Origin: Endozoicomonas sp. GU-1
GTDB taxonomy: Bacteria; Pseudomonadota; Gammaproteobacteria; Pseudomonadales; Endozoicomonadaceae
Direction of reading: 5' to 3'
Assembly: GCF_027366395.1 (NCBI RefSeq)
Contig: NZ_CP114771.1
Span: 1,178,001-1,242,000 of the forward strand
DNA length: 64,000 nt
The notes under the pieces were generated by a model. That model saw nothing but the letters and a program-made list of their open reading frames with translations, was not told where the DNA came from and ran no database searches. The translations under genes were made by a program, and so were the position numbers. Of the stretch, positions 1-8,209 are shown piece by piece (the stretch's first letter is position 1; each line of letters opens with the position of its first letter).

Positions 1-2
1 AG

Positions 3-290
3 GCTATTGCCAAAGGGGATCAGGAGGCAGTCATGAATATTACCTCTGCCCTGCGGATCAGCGAGCAGATTTACAATGAGCGTTTGCGGCAGACTAATAA
101 TGAAAAAGCCAAAGCCCTTCAAGAGAGCCAGGTGAACACGACAGCAACAGCCCCCCGCACTGCTTCAGAATCCCCTCAGCGTATTATCCGGCTCGAATAT
201 CCGGGCGGTGGTGTGAATATTGGCATTGCTCCAACGGATGAAGCAAGTTTGCTTGATGCGCTTAAAAATGCAGGTTTGAGGACGGTCTGA
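3..290 (+). CDS. C-terminal end of phage tail tape-measure protein (partial)
   Basis: The frame is open from base 3 at the left edge, so the ATG at 33 is probably internal and this is the tail of a longer protein. The visible part is a Q/N/E-rich helical segment followed by a short beta-rich end (RLEYPGGGVNIGI, then DEASLLDALKNAGLRTV). That layout, a helix followed by a small terminal 'XLL..L..AG' unit, is typical of C-termini of tape-measure proteins of siphophage-like prophages, which set tail length. The stop TGA overlaps the ATG of the next tail gene by one base, as in compact phage tail operons. The family call is inference from position and shape; the phage origin is more secure than the exact role. 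Confidence 0.5.
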   Translation, partial: AIAKGDQEAVMNITSALRISEQIYNERLRQTNNEKAKALQESQVNTTATAPRTASESPQRIIRLEYPGGGVNIGIAPTDEASLLDALKNAGLRTV

Positions 291-673
291 TGCAACTCGA
301 TACCATAACACTTCCCGACGATCTGCTCTGGATCAATGAATTTGAATGGAACCCGGTAGAGCAAACCACCGAGCGCAGCCTGACCGGGGCTTTGCTAATT
401 CAAGAAGGTCAACTAAGCCACGGTAGGCCAATCATTCTCTCTGGCAATGGCGAGGCCGGTTGGGTTTCCCGGCTGACGGTCAAGAGCCTCTTTGCTCTCT
501 CCAAAGCGGCCAATAAAACGATGACTCTAACGCTCCCGGATAACCGGCAGTTTTCCGTTATCTTTGATCGTTCCAATGGGACTCCCATTGAGGCACAACA
601 GCTTATGCCGTTTGCCTACCCGGACGATAGCGACCAATACCTTCTTACCCTTCGCTTGTTAACCGTTCACTAA
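290..673 (+). CDS. Prophage tail-module protein
   Basis: A 127-aa protein starting one base before the end of the preceding tail gene. It begins MQLDTITLPDDLLWINEFEW, a start I associate with small phage proteins encoded just after the tape measure. No transmembrane segment or signal peptide is present. A decayed second copy of its C-terminal half lies inverted at 3961-4143, with DNRQFS, FD..NG.P and AQQ conserved, which shows the module has been duplicated and rearranged. The exact structural role is not known to me. Confidence 0.55.
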   Translation: MQLDTITLPDDLLWINEFEWNPVEQTTERSLTGALLIQEGQLSHGRPIILSGNGEAGWVSRLTVKSLFALSKAANKTMTLTLPDNRQFSVIFDRSNGTPIEAQQLMPFAYPDDSDQYLLTLRLLTVH

Positions 674-709
674 GGCTGAGAGGGGGCGATCGGGACTGTA
701 AATATTCCT

Positions 710-1822
710 TCAGCTTGACGACTGAAAAGCGGTGACATTACCTTCTGAATTTTTACTGGAACTCTGGGGCGTTTCAGTTAAATTAGAAGTCAGTGGTAAA
801 TCATCTGAGTTTTTAGCTGAATTGACTGACTGACGATACTGCTTTTTGCGCTCCCTTTCGCGCTTGGCGTAAGTGGGATCTTTGCGAAGCTCCCTTTGGC
901 GCTCCCGGTGGCGCTCGGCGTAAGCGGGATCTGTCTGGTAACGCTCCCTTTGGCGCTCCCTTTTGCGCTCGGCGTAAGCGGGATCTTTGCGAAGTTCCCT
1001 TAGGCGCTCCCTTTGGCGCTCTCTTTCGTGCTCGACGTAAGCGGGATCTTTGCGAAGCTCCCTTTGGCGCTCTCTTTTGCGCTTGGCGTAAGCGGGATCT
1101 GTCTGGTAACGCTCCCTTTGGCGCTCCCTATGGCGCTCCCTTTGGCGTTCCCTATGGCTCTTCCTTTGGCGCTCGGCATAAGCGGGATCTGTCTGGTAGC
1201 ACTCCCTTTCGCGCTCCCTTTTGCGCTCGGCAAGTGAAGAACTGCCCTCAACATTAACTTCTGCCTGGGTTGTTGGGTTTTCGCTTGTCGCTTGATGCAT
1301 GCATAACGGATTAACGACAGCAACTGGCCGTAAATCTTGTGAACTATGAATTCCGGCAGGAAGATTAGTTAACTGTAAACCTGAGCTTGTATGATTCGCT
1401 GTTGTTTGCTCTCTAATTTCAAGCTCGCCCCATGATATTAGCTGCTGAAAGGGAGTACTTGGTGTTAGTAGTAATCCATCATTAACGGGTTCATAATTAA
1501 GCTGGTAAGGGTCATATTCATCAAGAATGGATTGTTGTATCTCTTGAATACTTGTTCCAGGAGCGTTTTCTGAATCGAAATTTGTTAGAGATTCAATACT
1601 ATATTTATTCAATGAATTAGAATAATTAGCTTCATTTTGATATGTATGTGGTCCGCTATTGTAAGTAGGAATAGGGTTCATCACTTGAACTGGTATGCCT
1701 TGATAAACAGGCTGCTGTTCGGTGGTGCCAAATTGCTGTTCTTGATCTACTAAACCTGATGCGCTGGAACAAAGATAAGAAAAAGCAGCATTGAATGAAG
1801 GAAGTTGATTGGTTTGATTCAT
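710..1822 (-). CDS. Basic-repeat protein with DPAYAER repeats, cargo gene in prophage tail module
   Basis: A 370-aa protein of no recognised function. The N-terminal ~200 residues are polar and Ser/Asn/Gln-rich, opening with LPSFNAAF and later YQGIPVQV. The C-terminal part is a run of about eight highly charged units built on [RK]DPAYAERxRERxRE and predicted to form long basic helices. Paralogues at 5622 and 9163 share the N-terminal pattern (PF..A near the start, then Y[QH]G and PxYH) and the same kind of tail. The gene lies on the opposite strand between two tail genes, like a phage moron. The start ATG at 1822 is set by a promoter-leader shared with the 5-10 kb array; there is no Shine-Dalgarno. 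A secreted, host-directed protein is inference. Confidence 0.75.
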   Translation of the reverse strand: MNQTNQLPSFNAAFSYLCSSASGLVDQEQQFGTTEQQPVYQGIPVQVMNPIPTYNSGPHTYQNEANYSNSLNKYSIESLTNFDSENAPGTSIQEIQQSILDEYDPYQLNYEPVNDGLLLTPSTPFQQLISWGELEIREQTTANHTSSGLQLTNLPAGIHSSQDLRPVAVVNPLCMHQATSENPTTQAEVNVEGSSSLAERKRERERECYQTDPAYAERQRKSHRERQRERHRERQRERYQTDPAYAKRKRERQRELRKDPAYVEHERERQRERLRELRKDPAYAERKRERQRERYQTDPAYAERHRERQRELRKDPTYAKRERERKKQYRQSVNSAKNSDDLPLTSNLTETPQSSSKNSEGNVTAFQSSS

Positions 1823-1878
1823 TGAATTATTGAACTATCGAATTACAGATTAAGACTACGCTTTCTTATAAAAGTTCC
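1823..1878 (-). promoter_or_regulatory. Sigma-E-like promoter and SD-less leader, copy A
   Basis: Reading the minus strand: GGAACTT (1878-1872), 16 bases, TCTTAA (1855-1850), then 27 bases to the ATG at 1822. The leader ends TTCAATAATTCA directly before the ATG, with no Shine-Dalgarno. The boxes and spacing fit the sigma-E (RpoE) consensus GGAACTT-N16-TCTRA. The layout is the same as at five other genes between 5.5 and 9.2 kb. Confidence 0.65.
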
Positions 1879-1934
1879 TCCCTTTCGCCACTCATTCACC
1901 ATTTATTTATGTCAACCAAACATAAGGAATTGCT

Positions 1935-2474
1935 ATGGCTATTACTAATAGCGACGTAAAACTATTCGAAAGTCAGCGCCTCACCGATGAAGAAGACGGT
2001 GGCGGTCGGGTTACTGGAAACGAGGTCATTGATGGCAACGTTAACAATCTGTTTCAGGACATTTCCCGGATTGACCGCACCATTGGTGATGTGGCTTCGC
2101 GTAAGGCGTTTATCGGGATCAGCATCGACAACAATGATATTTACCTTGGAGGCCATTTGATCCTGACCGAGCCTCCCAAGGATCAGAATGTTTCTGTTTT
2201 GTTATTCAATACCGACAGCCAAACTGATGAGCGCCTTGATGCCAGAGACCGAATTGAAAGCTATGTGGTTCCGGGCATTAAGGCATCGTGGGAGCTGGTG
2301 GGTGATCAGCTGGAAGAGCAGCGATCCGTTGTCGGCTATCAGCGGGAGGAATGGGCGGTTCCTGAAATTGGTGAAGTTTATAAGTTGACAACACCAGATG
2401 AAAAAAACAGCCAGTTCATTCGTATCTCGACTTTAGAGTTCCCAAAGCACAATAGTTCAGCAAAAAGTGAATAA
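1935..2474 (+). CDS. Prophage structural/tail protein
   Basis: A 179-aa protein opening MAITNSDVKLFESQRLTDEE, with a conserved-looking core (GNEVIDGNVNNLFQDISRID, later RDRIESYVVPG). I associate this start and layout with a family in tail regions of siphophages and prophages, where it probably belongs to the virion; the exact role is unknown to me. AAGGA eight bases before the ATG gives a good ribosome-binding site. It would normally follow directly after the gene ending at 673, but a reversed cargo gene separates them. It is followed at once by a transposase, and the phage operon does not continue beyond. Confidence 0.6.
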   Translation: MAITNSDVKLFESQRLTDEEDGGGRVTGNEVIDGNVNNLFQDISRIDRTIGDVASRKAFIGISIDNNDIYLGGHLILTEPPKDQNVSVLLFNTDSQTDERLDARDRIESYVVPGIKASWELVGDQLEEQRSVVGYQREEWAVPEIGEVYKLTTPDEKNSQFIRISTLEFPKHNSSAKSE

Positions 2475-2484
2475 ACTGCTAATA

Positions 2485-2520
2485 GCAACCATCCCCAACG
2501 ATGAAATCCGAGATGGTTGC
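2485..2520. repeat. Inverted repeat around transposase start
   Basis: A perfect 9-bp inverted repeat, GCAACCATC and GATGGTTGC, flanks and overlaps the possible start codons (2501, 2513, 2522) of the transposase. In RNA it would fold over the initiation region. It may limit transposase translation from readthrough transcripts, a known strategy in several IS elements; that role is inference. Confidence 0.45.
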
Positions 2521-3835
2521 CATGCTCACATCAGATCACCGAGTAATCCTTCAGGAGCTCGCTTTATATACAACCTTTCTTGCCAGAGCGCTATCACCAG
2601 TTGCGGTACCAACGTTCTGCGAGCTACTTTTCGGCTGTATGCTTTCAACCGATGGTTTCGTTACACAGGCACTTTTATCCATTGATTTTCATTGTGTATG
2701 GAGCAGTTACCACCACTGGATCTCACAGGGTAAATGGCGATGGAAGCACCTGGCGTGTCGCTTGATCCGACTGGTCTGTTCAAAGGCACCGCCAGATGAA
2801 CCGATTACTCTTGCTCTTGATGACTGGGTGATAGAACGGTTTTCTGACAATGCCCCTGCTTGTCGTACCCACCATCAACACAGCAAGAAGACTAATCGAC
2901 CTCAGTACATTTGGGGGCAATGCTGGGTGTCACTGGCCGTTATATTCGAACGGGTAGCAGACGAGGTTTTCACCGGCATCCCTATTATTTCATTTCCGGC
3001 CCCTGCTTCAGGTAACGCCAGCAAACTCAAAATCGCTGTTGCCATGCTCAAGGTTGTACGCAAGGAAGTACGGGACCGCGCATTACGGCTGGTGGCGGAC
3101 TGCTGGTACATGAATCGGACGCTGATGCAGCCAACACTGGAAATGGGTATTGAAGTCATTGGTCAAATACCATCAAACCGGGCCCTTTATGCATTACCGA
3201 CATTACCCGCAGTCAAAAAACCGGGACGTCCCAGAAAATACGGCACCAGGATGACAGCTGAGAAGGTAGAAAAACTCCCTGAGCACAAAGCCATAGTATG
3301 GATGTATAGCAAGTTTTGCACCGTGCGATATCGTACTCTGATTTGTCGGGCAAAATTCCTCAAAGGGCGAGAAATTCGGGTTGTCTGGAGCTGTTTTGAG
3401 AATGATAAGGGGCTGACTGAAAAAAGAATTTTCATCTCAACCAATACAGAACACGAAGGGCTTGATGTACTTCGTGGTTATGCAAAGCGGTGGCCAGTTG
3501 AGCCTATGTTTCACCAGCTCAAACATGCATTTGGCTGCTGTCATCTGTGGCAGCAAAAATTGAGAACACTTCTGCGCTGGATGCATTTGAAAATGGCAGG
3601 TTATGCATTATTACAGTTGTTGACCGTCTGCAAAAATCAGTCATGCCTGAAGATTTCCCGGATACCCTGGAGATCTCCGGATACAACAACCGCAGGCATG
3701 ATGAGAATTGCCCTGTCACGAATTATTCCAAGGTTCCCCATTCGTAAGGGCTGGGATAGATATCATCAAAAATATGAGTTCAATTTCGATGAACTGTCCG
3801 GCCAGTTGAAGATAGATAAAGCAGAGGCTGCATAA
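2501..3835 (+). CDS. IS4-superfamily DDE transposase
   Basis: A 444-aa DDE transposase. Visible catalytic surroundings are LALDDWVIERF (first D, near residue 108), ADCWYMNRTL (second D) and YAKRWPVEPMFHQLK. The last matches the IS4 signature Y-2-R-3-E-6-K exactly and holds the catalytic Glu. The frame is intact and near the usual length, so the protein may be active. The start is uncertain among 2501, 2513 and 2522, and an inverted repeat covers them. Terminal inverted repeats of the element could not be located by eye, so the element ends are unknown. It sits between prophage tail genes and a decayed inverted copy of one of them, and probably helped break the prophage. Confidence 0.85.
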   Translation: MKSEMVAMLTSDHRVILQELALYTTFLARALSPVAVPTFCELLFGCMLSTDGFVTQALLSIDFHCVWSSYHHWISQGKWRWKHLACRLIRLVCSKAPPDEPITLALDDWVIERFSDNAPACRTHHQHSKKTNRPQYIWGQCWVSLAVIFERVADEVFTGIPIISFPAPASGNASKLKIAVAMLKVVRKEVRDRALRLVADCWYMNRTLMQPTLEMGIEVIGQIPSNRALYALPTLPAVKKPGRPRKYGTRMTAEKVEKLPEHKAIVWMYSKFCTVRYRTLICRAKFLKGREIRVVWSCFENDKGLTEKRIFISTNTEHEGLDVLRGYAKRWPVEPMFHQLKHAFGCCHLWQQKLRTLLRWMHLKMAGYALLQLLTVCKNQSCLKISRIPWRSPDTTTAGMMRIALSRIIPRFPIRKGWDRYHQKYEFNFDELSGQLKIDKAEAA

Positions 3836-3867
3836 ATACAGCCATTTAGAGAAAAACCGGCAATAAA

Positions 3868-3892
3868 AGCGAACCTGAAAAAATTGTTCGCT
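3868..3892 (+). terminator. Hairpin downstream of transposase
   Basis: AGCGAAC and GTTCGCT form a 7-bp stem around an A-rich loop about 30 bases after the transposase stop. There is no clear T-run directly behind it, so it is only a candidate terminator or an IS-end structure. Confidence 0.3.
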
Positions 3893-3960
3893 GATGTCGG
3901 CTTGTTATTTTATTGAAACCTGGCCAGTCTTTCGTGTTATGCAAAGTCTAAAGTCCAGAT

Positions 3961-4143
3961 TTAGATAAGCAACCGGTAAATCTGCTGCGCCTTTACGGGA
4001 GCGCCATTGAAATGATCAAAAGCTGCGGAGAACTGCCGGTTATCTGCGAGCATCAACGCCATGGATTGATTGGCTACCCCAACAATAGCAAACAGGTTCA
4101 TAACCGTCAGTCGCAAAACAAGGACTTCAATTCTTCGCGTCAC
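3961..4143 (-). pseudogene. Decayed copy of the tail gene at 290-673
   Basis: Read on the minus strand, this stretch encodes RLTVMNLFAIVGVANQSMAL, then DNRQFSAAFDHFNGAPVKAQQ. This matches the C-terminal half of the 290-673 product (RLTVKSLFAL, DNRQFSVIFDRSNGTPIEAQQ) over roughly 50 residues. The 5' half is missing and there is no start signal. It is an inverted, truncated duplicate on the far side of the transposase. Confidence 0.65.
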
Positions 4144-4234
4144 GTCAGCAAAATACAGCAGGCATTACTCGGTGCAATATCAAACAGGGATTTAAAGATA
4201 GCCAGAGTAATTTATCGGGATCTGTTTATCTTGT

Positions 4235-4263
4235 GGAACTATCTAAGTAATTGGCAGTCCATA
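4235..4263 (+). promoter_or_regulatory. Sigma-E-like promoter of F-box-like gene
   Basis: GGAACTA (4235-4241), 16 bases, TCCATA (4258-4263), 30 bases before the ATG at 4293. The -35 box and spacing match the other accessory-gene promoters here; the -10 box is a weaker match. Confidence 0.45.
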
Positions 4264-4292
4264 ATAATGAACCATTAACTGAGGTTATCATC

Positions 4293-5186
4293 ATGATTCA
4301 GGACAAAATGCCAACTATTCCGGCTGCTTCTAACAGCAATTCGCAGGGCAGTGAATCACCGTTTCACCTGCTTCCTGAGGCTTATTGGCCCGGTCAGTCC
4401 AAGCAACCAAAAGTATCAATTGAGCAAGCAGCTAAATTGTTACTGGATGGGCTGAAAAATCTGGATTACGAACAAGAAAGTCAAACTGCCGTATTAAAGC
4501 GAGTGATTGAAAAACATAATGCCATGGCAGAAACTCCGGCCAATCGCCTGGTGCTTGCCGAACAGGATAACTTTGCGACCAGGTTCCCCAAACTGGATCA
4601 GTGGATTGTTAACAAACTATCCTTTCTATCCCCCAAACAGTTGATCGCTTTTGCCTTTGCCAGCCGCCACTTCAATCAATATTCTGAGGCGTGCGAGAAT
4701 AATCAAGGCAGTCTGGAAAAAACCAGAATTGAATTTTTCCGCCACTATTTTTCTCAGGAAGGCTTGAAGGCCGGATTAGAAAAGCTTGACCTGTTACGAA
4801 GTTGCGAAATTATCCATAAAAATCAGATGTTCCAACTGGATGATGTTTGTCCTGACTTACTGGATCATCTGGAACCAATAACGGCAACGGGAGAGTCATT
4901 GTACTTAAGTGATTTTAACTTTCCAGTAGCATTACGTATTGTCGGTGAATTTCCCACCCTCTGGAAACGCCTGGCCCTCTCCATTGGTACTCCCTTCAAT
5001 TCGGAATACACAAGAAAAGTTGAATTTGAATGCCCGAATGATTTCACAAAAGCAATGCTGACATTTCTGAATGATCTTGCCCTTAGAGGGTATGAGACAT
5101 CTGTTCTGATTGATCCTTTAAAATCAAATGTCATAAGCCGGGTGGATCTTGCTGAAGATCTGAAAACGGCCTTAGAGAATTCATAA
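4293..5186 (+). CDS. F-box-like domain protein, putative host-directed effector
   Basis: A 297-aa protein. Around residues 93-128 lies a segment FPKLDQWIVNKLSFLSPKQL followed by IAFAFASRHFNQYSEA. It follows the eukaryotic F-box pattern (P..L...I...LSYLSP.DL......SR.F). F-box proteins recruit SCF ubiquitin ligases through Skp1, and bacterial carriers (Legionella, Agrobacterium, Ralstonia) deliver them into host cells. The rest has no motif I recognise. The start at 4293 is chosen because GAGG lies eight bases upstream; an in-frame ATG at 4251 lacks a site. The sigma-E-like promoter ties it to the neighbouring array. The F-box call is by eye and could be coincidence; a leucine-rich or other substrate domain is not evident. 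Confidence 0.55.
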   Translation: MIQDKMPTIPAASNSNSQGSESPFHLLPEAYWPGQSKQPKVSIEQAAKLLLDGLKNLDYEQESQTAVLKRVIEKHNAMAETPANRLVLAEQDNFATRFPKLDQWIVNKLSFLSPKQLIAFAFASRHFNQYSEACENNQGSLEKTRIEFFRHYFSQEGLKAGLEKLDLLRSCEIIHKNQMFQLDDVCPDLLDHLEPITATGESLYLSDFNFPVALRIVGEFPTLWKRLALSIGTPFNSEYTRKVEFECPNDFTKAMLTFLNDLALRGYETSVLIDPLKSNVISRVDLAEDLKTALENS

Positions 5187-5566
5187 CACTGACCTCCGTT
5201 GTACTTCCGGCTTGAAATCTCACCGGATGCAAAACAGGACGTAAGTATCAATTTTATACTGTCAGCTGCTGGCATAAAAATACTGCGGTGTGATATTCAA
5301 ACAGCACCGCTATGCAGTTCAGGAGCCTGTCTCCTTCATAGAGGTAATCTCTGAAAGGGCATGTTGGGCCAAGTCCACAAAATCCCCTATCTCTCCTCTC
5401 CTGCCCTCCTTACAATCAGGCTGAACATCCACTAACCAGACGACAACCACTACCCTTCAAGCCGTGATAACGCTGACTTTCGAAAAACTTTACATCTTCA
5501 TTCTAAATAGCAGTATCATAATTTTATTCCTTGTTATCATAACGAATGGGTTGTTTGTTTAAAGGC
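5187..5566. other. Intergenic stretch without recognisable gene
   Basis: About 380 bases between the F-box-like gene and the next promoter. No open frame with a start signal, tRNA or strong hairpin is visible. The last 100 bases are AT-rich. Confidence 0.4.
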
Positions 5567-5621
5567 GGAACTATTTTAATAAGAAGAGGTCAGAGTACTG
5601 ATTCAATAATTCAACAACTCA
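5567..5621 (+). promoter_or_regulatory. Sigma-E-like promoter and SD-less leader, copy B
   Basis: GGAACTA (5567-5573), 16 bases, TCAGAG (5590-5595), then 26 bases to the ATG at 5622. The leader contains ATTCAATAATTCAACAACTCA directly before the start, with no Shine-Dalgarno. It is one base shorter than the other five copies. Confidence 0.55.
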
Positions 5622-6650
5622 ATGATTCTCTCAAATAAGTCGGCTCCATTTGAATTTGCTTTTCCTGATCCTTGTTTCAGCTCATCAGATTTATTAGAAA
5701 GAACGGGTGAATCAGGTTCAGGCAAATGTCATTTGACGTATCAGGGTATGCCTGTTCAGGCATTGACAACTCCTTTTCCCATTTACCATAACCAATCAGA
5801 TATACCCAAAAACAACAATAATTTTTGTAATTCATTGAATAAACATGGCATTAAACCTATAACGCCTGACGATACAGCTGAGTTTATCAGTACTGATGAT
5901 CCTGACATACCAGAATCAGTTCTTAATCAATATTTCCCCTTGAGCTCCAGTGATAAACCTGAAGATGAAACATTATCATTAATGCCAGATATTCCTTTTC
6001 TTCAGTGGCTATGCCTACCAGAGAGTGAGCTTGAGATCGTTAAGCCAACAACAACGAGCCATTGGAATCCAGATGATCAGATAACCAATCTTTCTGTCCC
6101 ATCTTCCAAGCAGCAAAGCCTTAACAAAAAAACAAGTGACAACCACACGAAACAGTCAGAGGCAATTGTTAATAGTAACGCTTCAATAGCCAGGCACCAG
6201 AGAAAGCTTCACCGTAATCCTGCGTACGTTGAGCGCGAGAGGGTGCGGCACAAGGAGTGTTGTAAAGATCCTGCTTACTTGAAGCGCAAGAGGGAGTGCC
6301 AAAGAGAGCTTCGTAAAAACCCTGCTTACGCCGAGCGCGAAAGGGAGCGTATCAGGCAGCGTCGCAAAGATCCTGCTTTCGTAGAACGCGATAGGGAGCG
6401 CTCCAGGCAGCGTCGCAAAGATCCTGCTTCCGCAGAACACGATAGGGAGCGCTCCAGGCAGCGTCGCAAAGATCCTGTTTACGCCGAGCGGGAAAGGGAG
6501 CGTCGCAGGGAGCGCCATAGAGAACGTTACAAAGATCCTGCCTTCGCAGAGCGCGAAAGGGAGCGCCTTAGGCAGCACCGCAGAAATCAGGCGAACTTAA
6601 AACGTCAATGCGCGCAGCAAACAACGGGCTGCGAGAATGTTCCCAGTTAA
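5622..6650 (+). CDS. Basic-repeat protein, DPAYAER type
   Basis: A 342-aa paralogue of the 710-1822 product. The N-terminus (SAPFEFAFPDPCFSSS, then YQGMPVQAL and PIYHNQSD) matches the shared pattern. Residues ~190-335 are about nine units of the form RKDPA[YF][AV]ER[ED]RER.RQR, strongly basic and predicted helical. The nucleotide repeats are unequal, so the array has diverged rather than just expanded. No signal peptide or membrane segment is visible. The start codon is fixed by the conserved leader. Function unknown; the charge pattern would suit nucleic-acid or acidic-surface binding inside a host cell, which is inference. Confidence 0.75.
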   Translation: MILSNKSAPFEFAFPDPCFSSSDLLERTGESGSGKCHLTYQGMPVQALTTPFPIYHNQSDIPKNNNNFCNSLNKHGIKPITPDDTAEFISTDDPDIPESVLNQYFPLSSSDKPEDETLSLMPDIPFLQWLCLPESELEIVKPTTTSHWNPDDQITNLSVPSSKQQSLNKKTSDNHTKQSEAIVNSNASIARHQRKLHRNPAYVERERVRHKECCKDPAYLKRKRECQRELRKNPAYAERERERIRQRRKDPAFVERDRERSRQRRKDPASAEHDRERSRQRRKDPVYAERERERRRERHRERYKDPAFAERERERLRQHRRNQANLKRQCAQQTTGCENVPS

Positions 6651-6723
6651 ACAACGGAAAAGCGTCTCAAGTCATCCTGTACATCCGGATTGACGTAAAT
6701 ATCAAGTGTGGGTTGTCATCGGG

Positions 6724-6779
6724 GGAACTTTTAATAAGAACATCTGTCATAAGTCGGCATTCCATAATTCAAGAATTCA
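6724..6779 (+). promoter_or_regulatory. Sigma-E-like promoter and SD-less leader, copy C
   Basis: GGAACTT (6724-6730), 16 bases, TCATAA (6747-6752), 27 bases to the ATG at 6780. The leader ends ATAATTCAAGAATTCA. The cassette is intact although the gene behind it is a remnant. Confidence 0.55.
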
Positions 6780-6971
6780 ATGGAAAGACCTACTTTTTCT
6801 GAATTCGGCTCTTCCAGTCAAGTATTCTCCCGTGAAGTTGTAGAGGCAGCGAATATTCTATGTGCCATGCATATTGATAAAACCAGAAGACGCCTTCAGC
6901 GGCTGATGGAGCCTGTTCATATTTTAATTGACACTCCCCAGCTGGAAAAAAGGTCGATAGTGACTATATAG
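6780..6971 (+). pseudogene. Truncated paralogue of the 8210 gene
   Basis: It encodes 63 residues with VFSREVVEAANILCAMHIDK and later LEKRSIVTI. These match the N-terminal part of the 8210-8938 product (AFSREVVEAATILCSMRINT, LGKRSIAII). The frame then stops, and no basic repeat tail follows before the next promoter at 7149. The promoter and leader in front are complete, so a short N-terminal fragment may still be made. Confidence 0.6.
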
Positions 6972-7148
6972 CCTTCAAGAATACCGGCGATAGAGTACAA
7001 GCAAGAATCGCTGGCAAGCAGGCTTCTAACTTGATAAGAGAATCACGTATAGCAAATAATTTATAATAAAAAGTTCAACTATTGGAATCAAAGCAGTCAA
7101 TCAGCTAAAAACGTCAGATCACTTGAGATAAATTAGTTTTTCCCGGAA

Positions 7149-7204
7149 GGAACTTTTTAAAAAAATATCGGTCTTAATCTATAATTCAAGAGTGCAATAA
7201 TTCA
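7149..7204 (+). promoter_or_regulatory. Sigma-E-like promoter and SD-less leader, copy D
   Basis: GGAACTT (7149-7155), 16 bases, TCTTAA (7172-7177), 27 bases to the ATG at 7205. The leader ends GTGCAATAATTCA. This is the closest match to copy A, although that gene is in reverse orientation 5 kb away. Confidence 0.65.
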
Positions 7205-8050
7205 ATGGACAGACTTAACGTTGACTCACCTTTCGCTTCTGCCTCTTCCTGTTTTCAGGATTCTTCAGACGTAACTGTAATACTACCTGAGGATTCCAGT
7301 TCGCTGCCAAGCATGACTGGTCATTGTGTACGGAAACATGACCCACCTCACAATGTTTTTTTCGTGGATAGATGTTTCAATCAGGTCACACTACCATCTC
7401 CATGCTCACTTAATGATTTTTCAATATCTTGTTCCCCATTATTTGAAAAAGAAATAATGCGCCCAGATCTTTATTCACCGGAGCCACCTGACGACATTTT
7501 TTCCTGTGACCATTCATGCACAGATCCAGCATTAACAAACGCAGAACAAACCGCCCATCAATTACCTCCGGAAAATCCATTGGCAGGCTTGTCTCAGCCG
7601 TCATTACGCCCAGGGACTACACCTGATCTGTTGCATAAAGACAGACAAGAGCAAGTTATAACTGCAACCATTGAGAGTAAGACACATGAATCGTGCAGTT
7701 CTGAGGAATCCCTGCCCCTGACACACACAGAAGCTAACAAACAGTCAAGGAAAAGGAAGGCACACGAGAAAGGTTACGCTCAGCCCAGAAATACCAAGGC
7801 TTATAAGAAAGCATACCGTGAGTCCAAGGCTGGGAAGGCTGCCGTAAAGGCTTACGCTCGTACCCGGAAACGAAAGTCTTCCAAACAAACATGGGCAAAG
7901 TCCGAGAAAGGGAAGGCTTACATGAAAGCATACCGAAAGGCTTACAATTCAGTTTTATACGGAGTCGATCGTGATAGGAAAAAGGCAAGAATTGCCGGAA
8001 AGGAAGCTGCCGCCATTATCCTGGATTCTTATCGATCGATGAAAAACTGA
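7205..8050 (+). CDS. Basic-repeat protein, KAY/KGK type
   Basis: A 281-aa protein with a Ser/Pro-rich acidic N-terminal ~180 residues (DSPFASASSCFQDSS near the start) and a lysine/arginine-rich tail. The tail holds imperfect 11-13-residue units such as KAYKKAYRESKAGKA and KSEKGKAYMKAYRKA. SRKRKAHEK at the head of the tail resembles a nuclear localisation signal. The C-terminal end (AGKEAAAII) resembles the end of the next gene (KGKEAANAK). It shares promoter, leader and N-terminal style with the DPAYAER proteins but has a different repeat, so N- and C-terminal modules appear to have been combined freely. Function unknown. Confidence 0.7.
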   Translation: MDRLNVDSPFASASSCFQDSSDVTVILPEDSSSLPSMTGHCVRKHDPPHNVFFVDRCFNQVTLPSPCSLNDFSISCSPLFEKEIMRPDLYSPEPPDDIFSCDHSCTDPALTNAEQTAHQLPPENPLAGLSQPSLRPGTTPDLLHKDRQEQVITATIESKTHESCSSEESLPLTHTEANKQSRKRKAHEKGYAQPRNTKAYKKAYRESKAGKAAVKAYARTRKRKSSKQTWAKSEKGKAYMKAYRKAYNSVLYGVDRDRKKARIAGKEAAAIILDSYRSMKN

Positions 8051-8153
8051 GCTTGATTCAAGCTCTATTTTATTTCAATTTATTTAACAACCTGATCAAA
8101 TAGTTATAAAAAGCTTTTCACTGTTATTGACTTAAATATTGATTATTCAGAGA

Positions 8154-8209
8154 TGAACTTTTATAAGATAGAGCAGTCTTACTGTAAAACTCAACAATTC
8201 AATAATTCA
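8154..8209 (+). promoter_or_regulatory. Sigma-E-like promoter and SD-less leader, copy E
   Basis: TGAACTT (8154-8160), 16 bases, TCTTAC (8177-8182), 27 bases to the ATG at 8210. The leader ends ACAATTCAATAATTCA. Because the boxes cover the in-frame ATG at 8153, that earlier start is not the real one. Confidence 0.6.

Noticed and set aside
1013-1237. Plus-strand frame rich in Leu/Ala/Pro opposite the DPAYAER repeats
   Set aside because: It is the antisense of a repetitive arginine/glutamate coding stretch; there is no ribosome site and the same artefact appears opposite 6183-6578.
2475-3960. Terminal inverted repeats for the IS4-type element
   Set aside because: No convincing matching ends or target duplication could be found by eye on both sides of the transposase, so no element boundaries are given.
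4012-4278. Plus-strand frame of 88 codons
   Set aside because: It overlaps the decayed tail gene on the other strand and the promoter of the F-box-like gene; no start signal.
8153-8209. Earlier in-frame ATG for the YEASDKGKK-type gene
   Set aside because: The -35 and -10 boxes and the conserved leader cover this stretch, so translation should begin at 8210.
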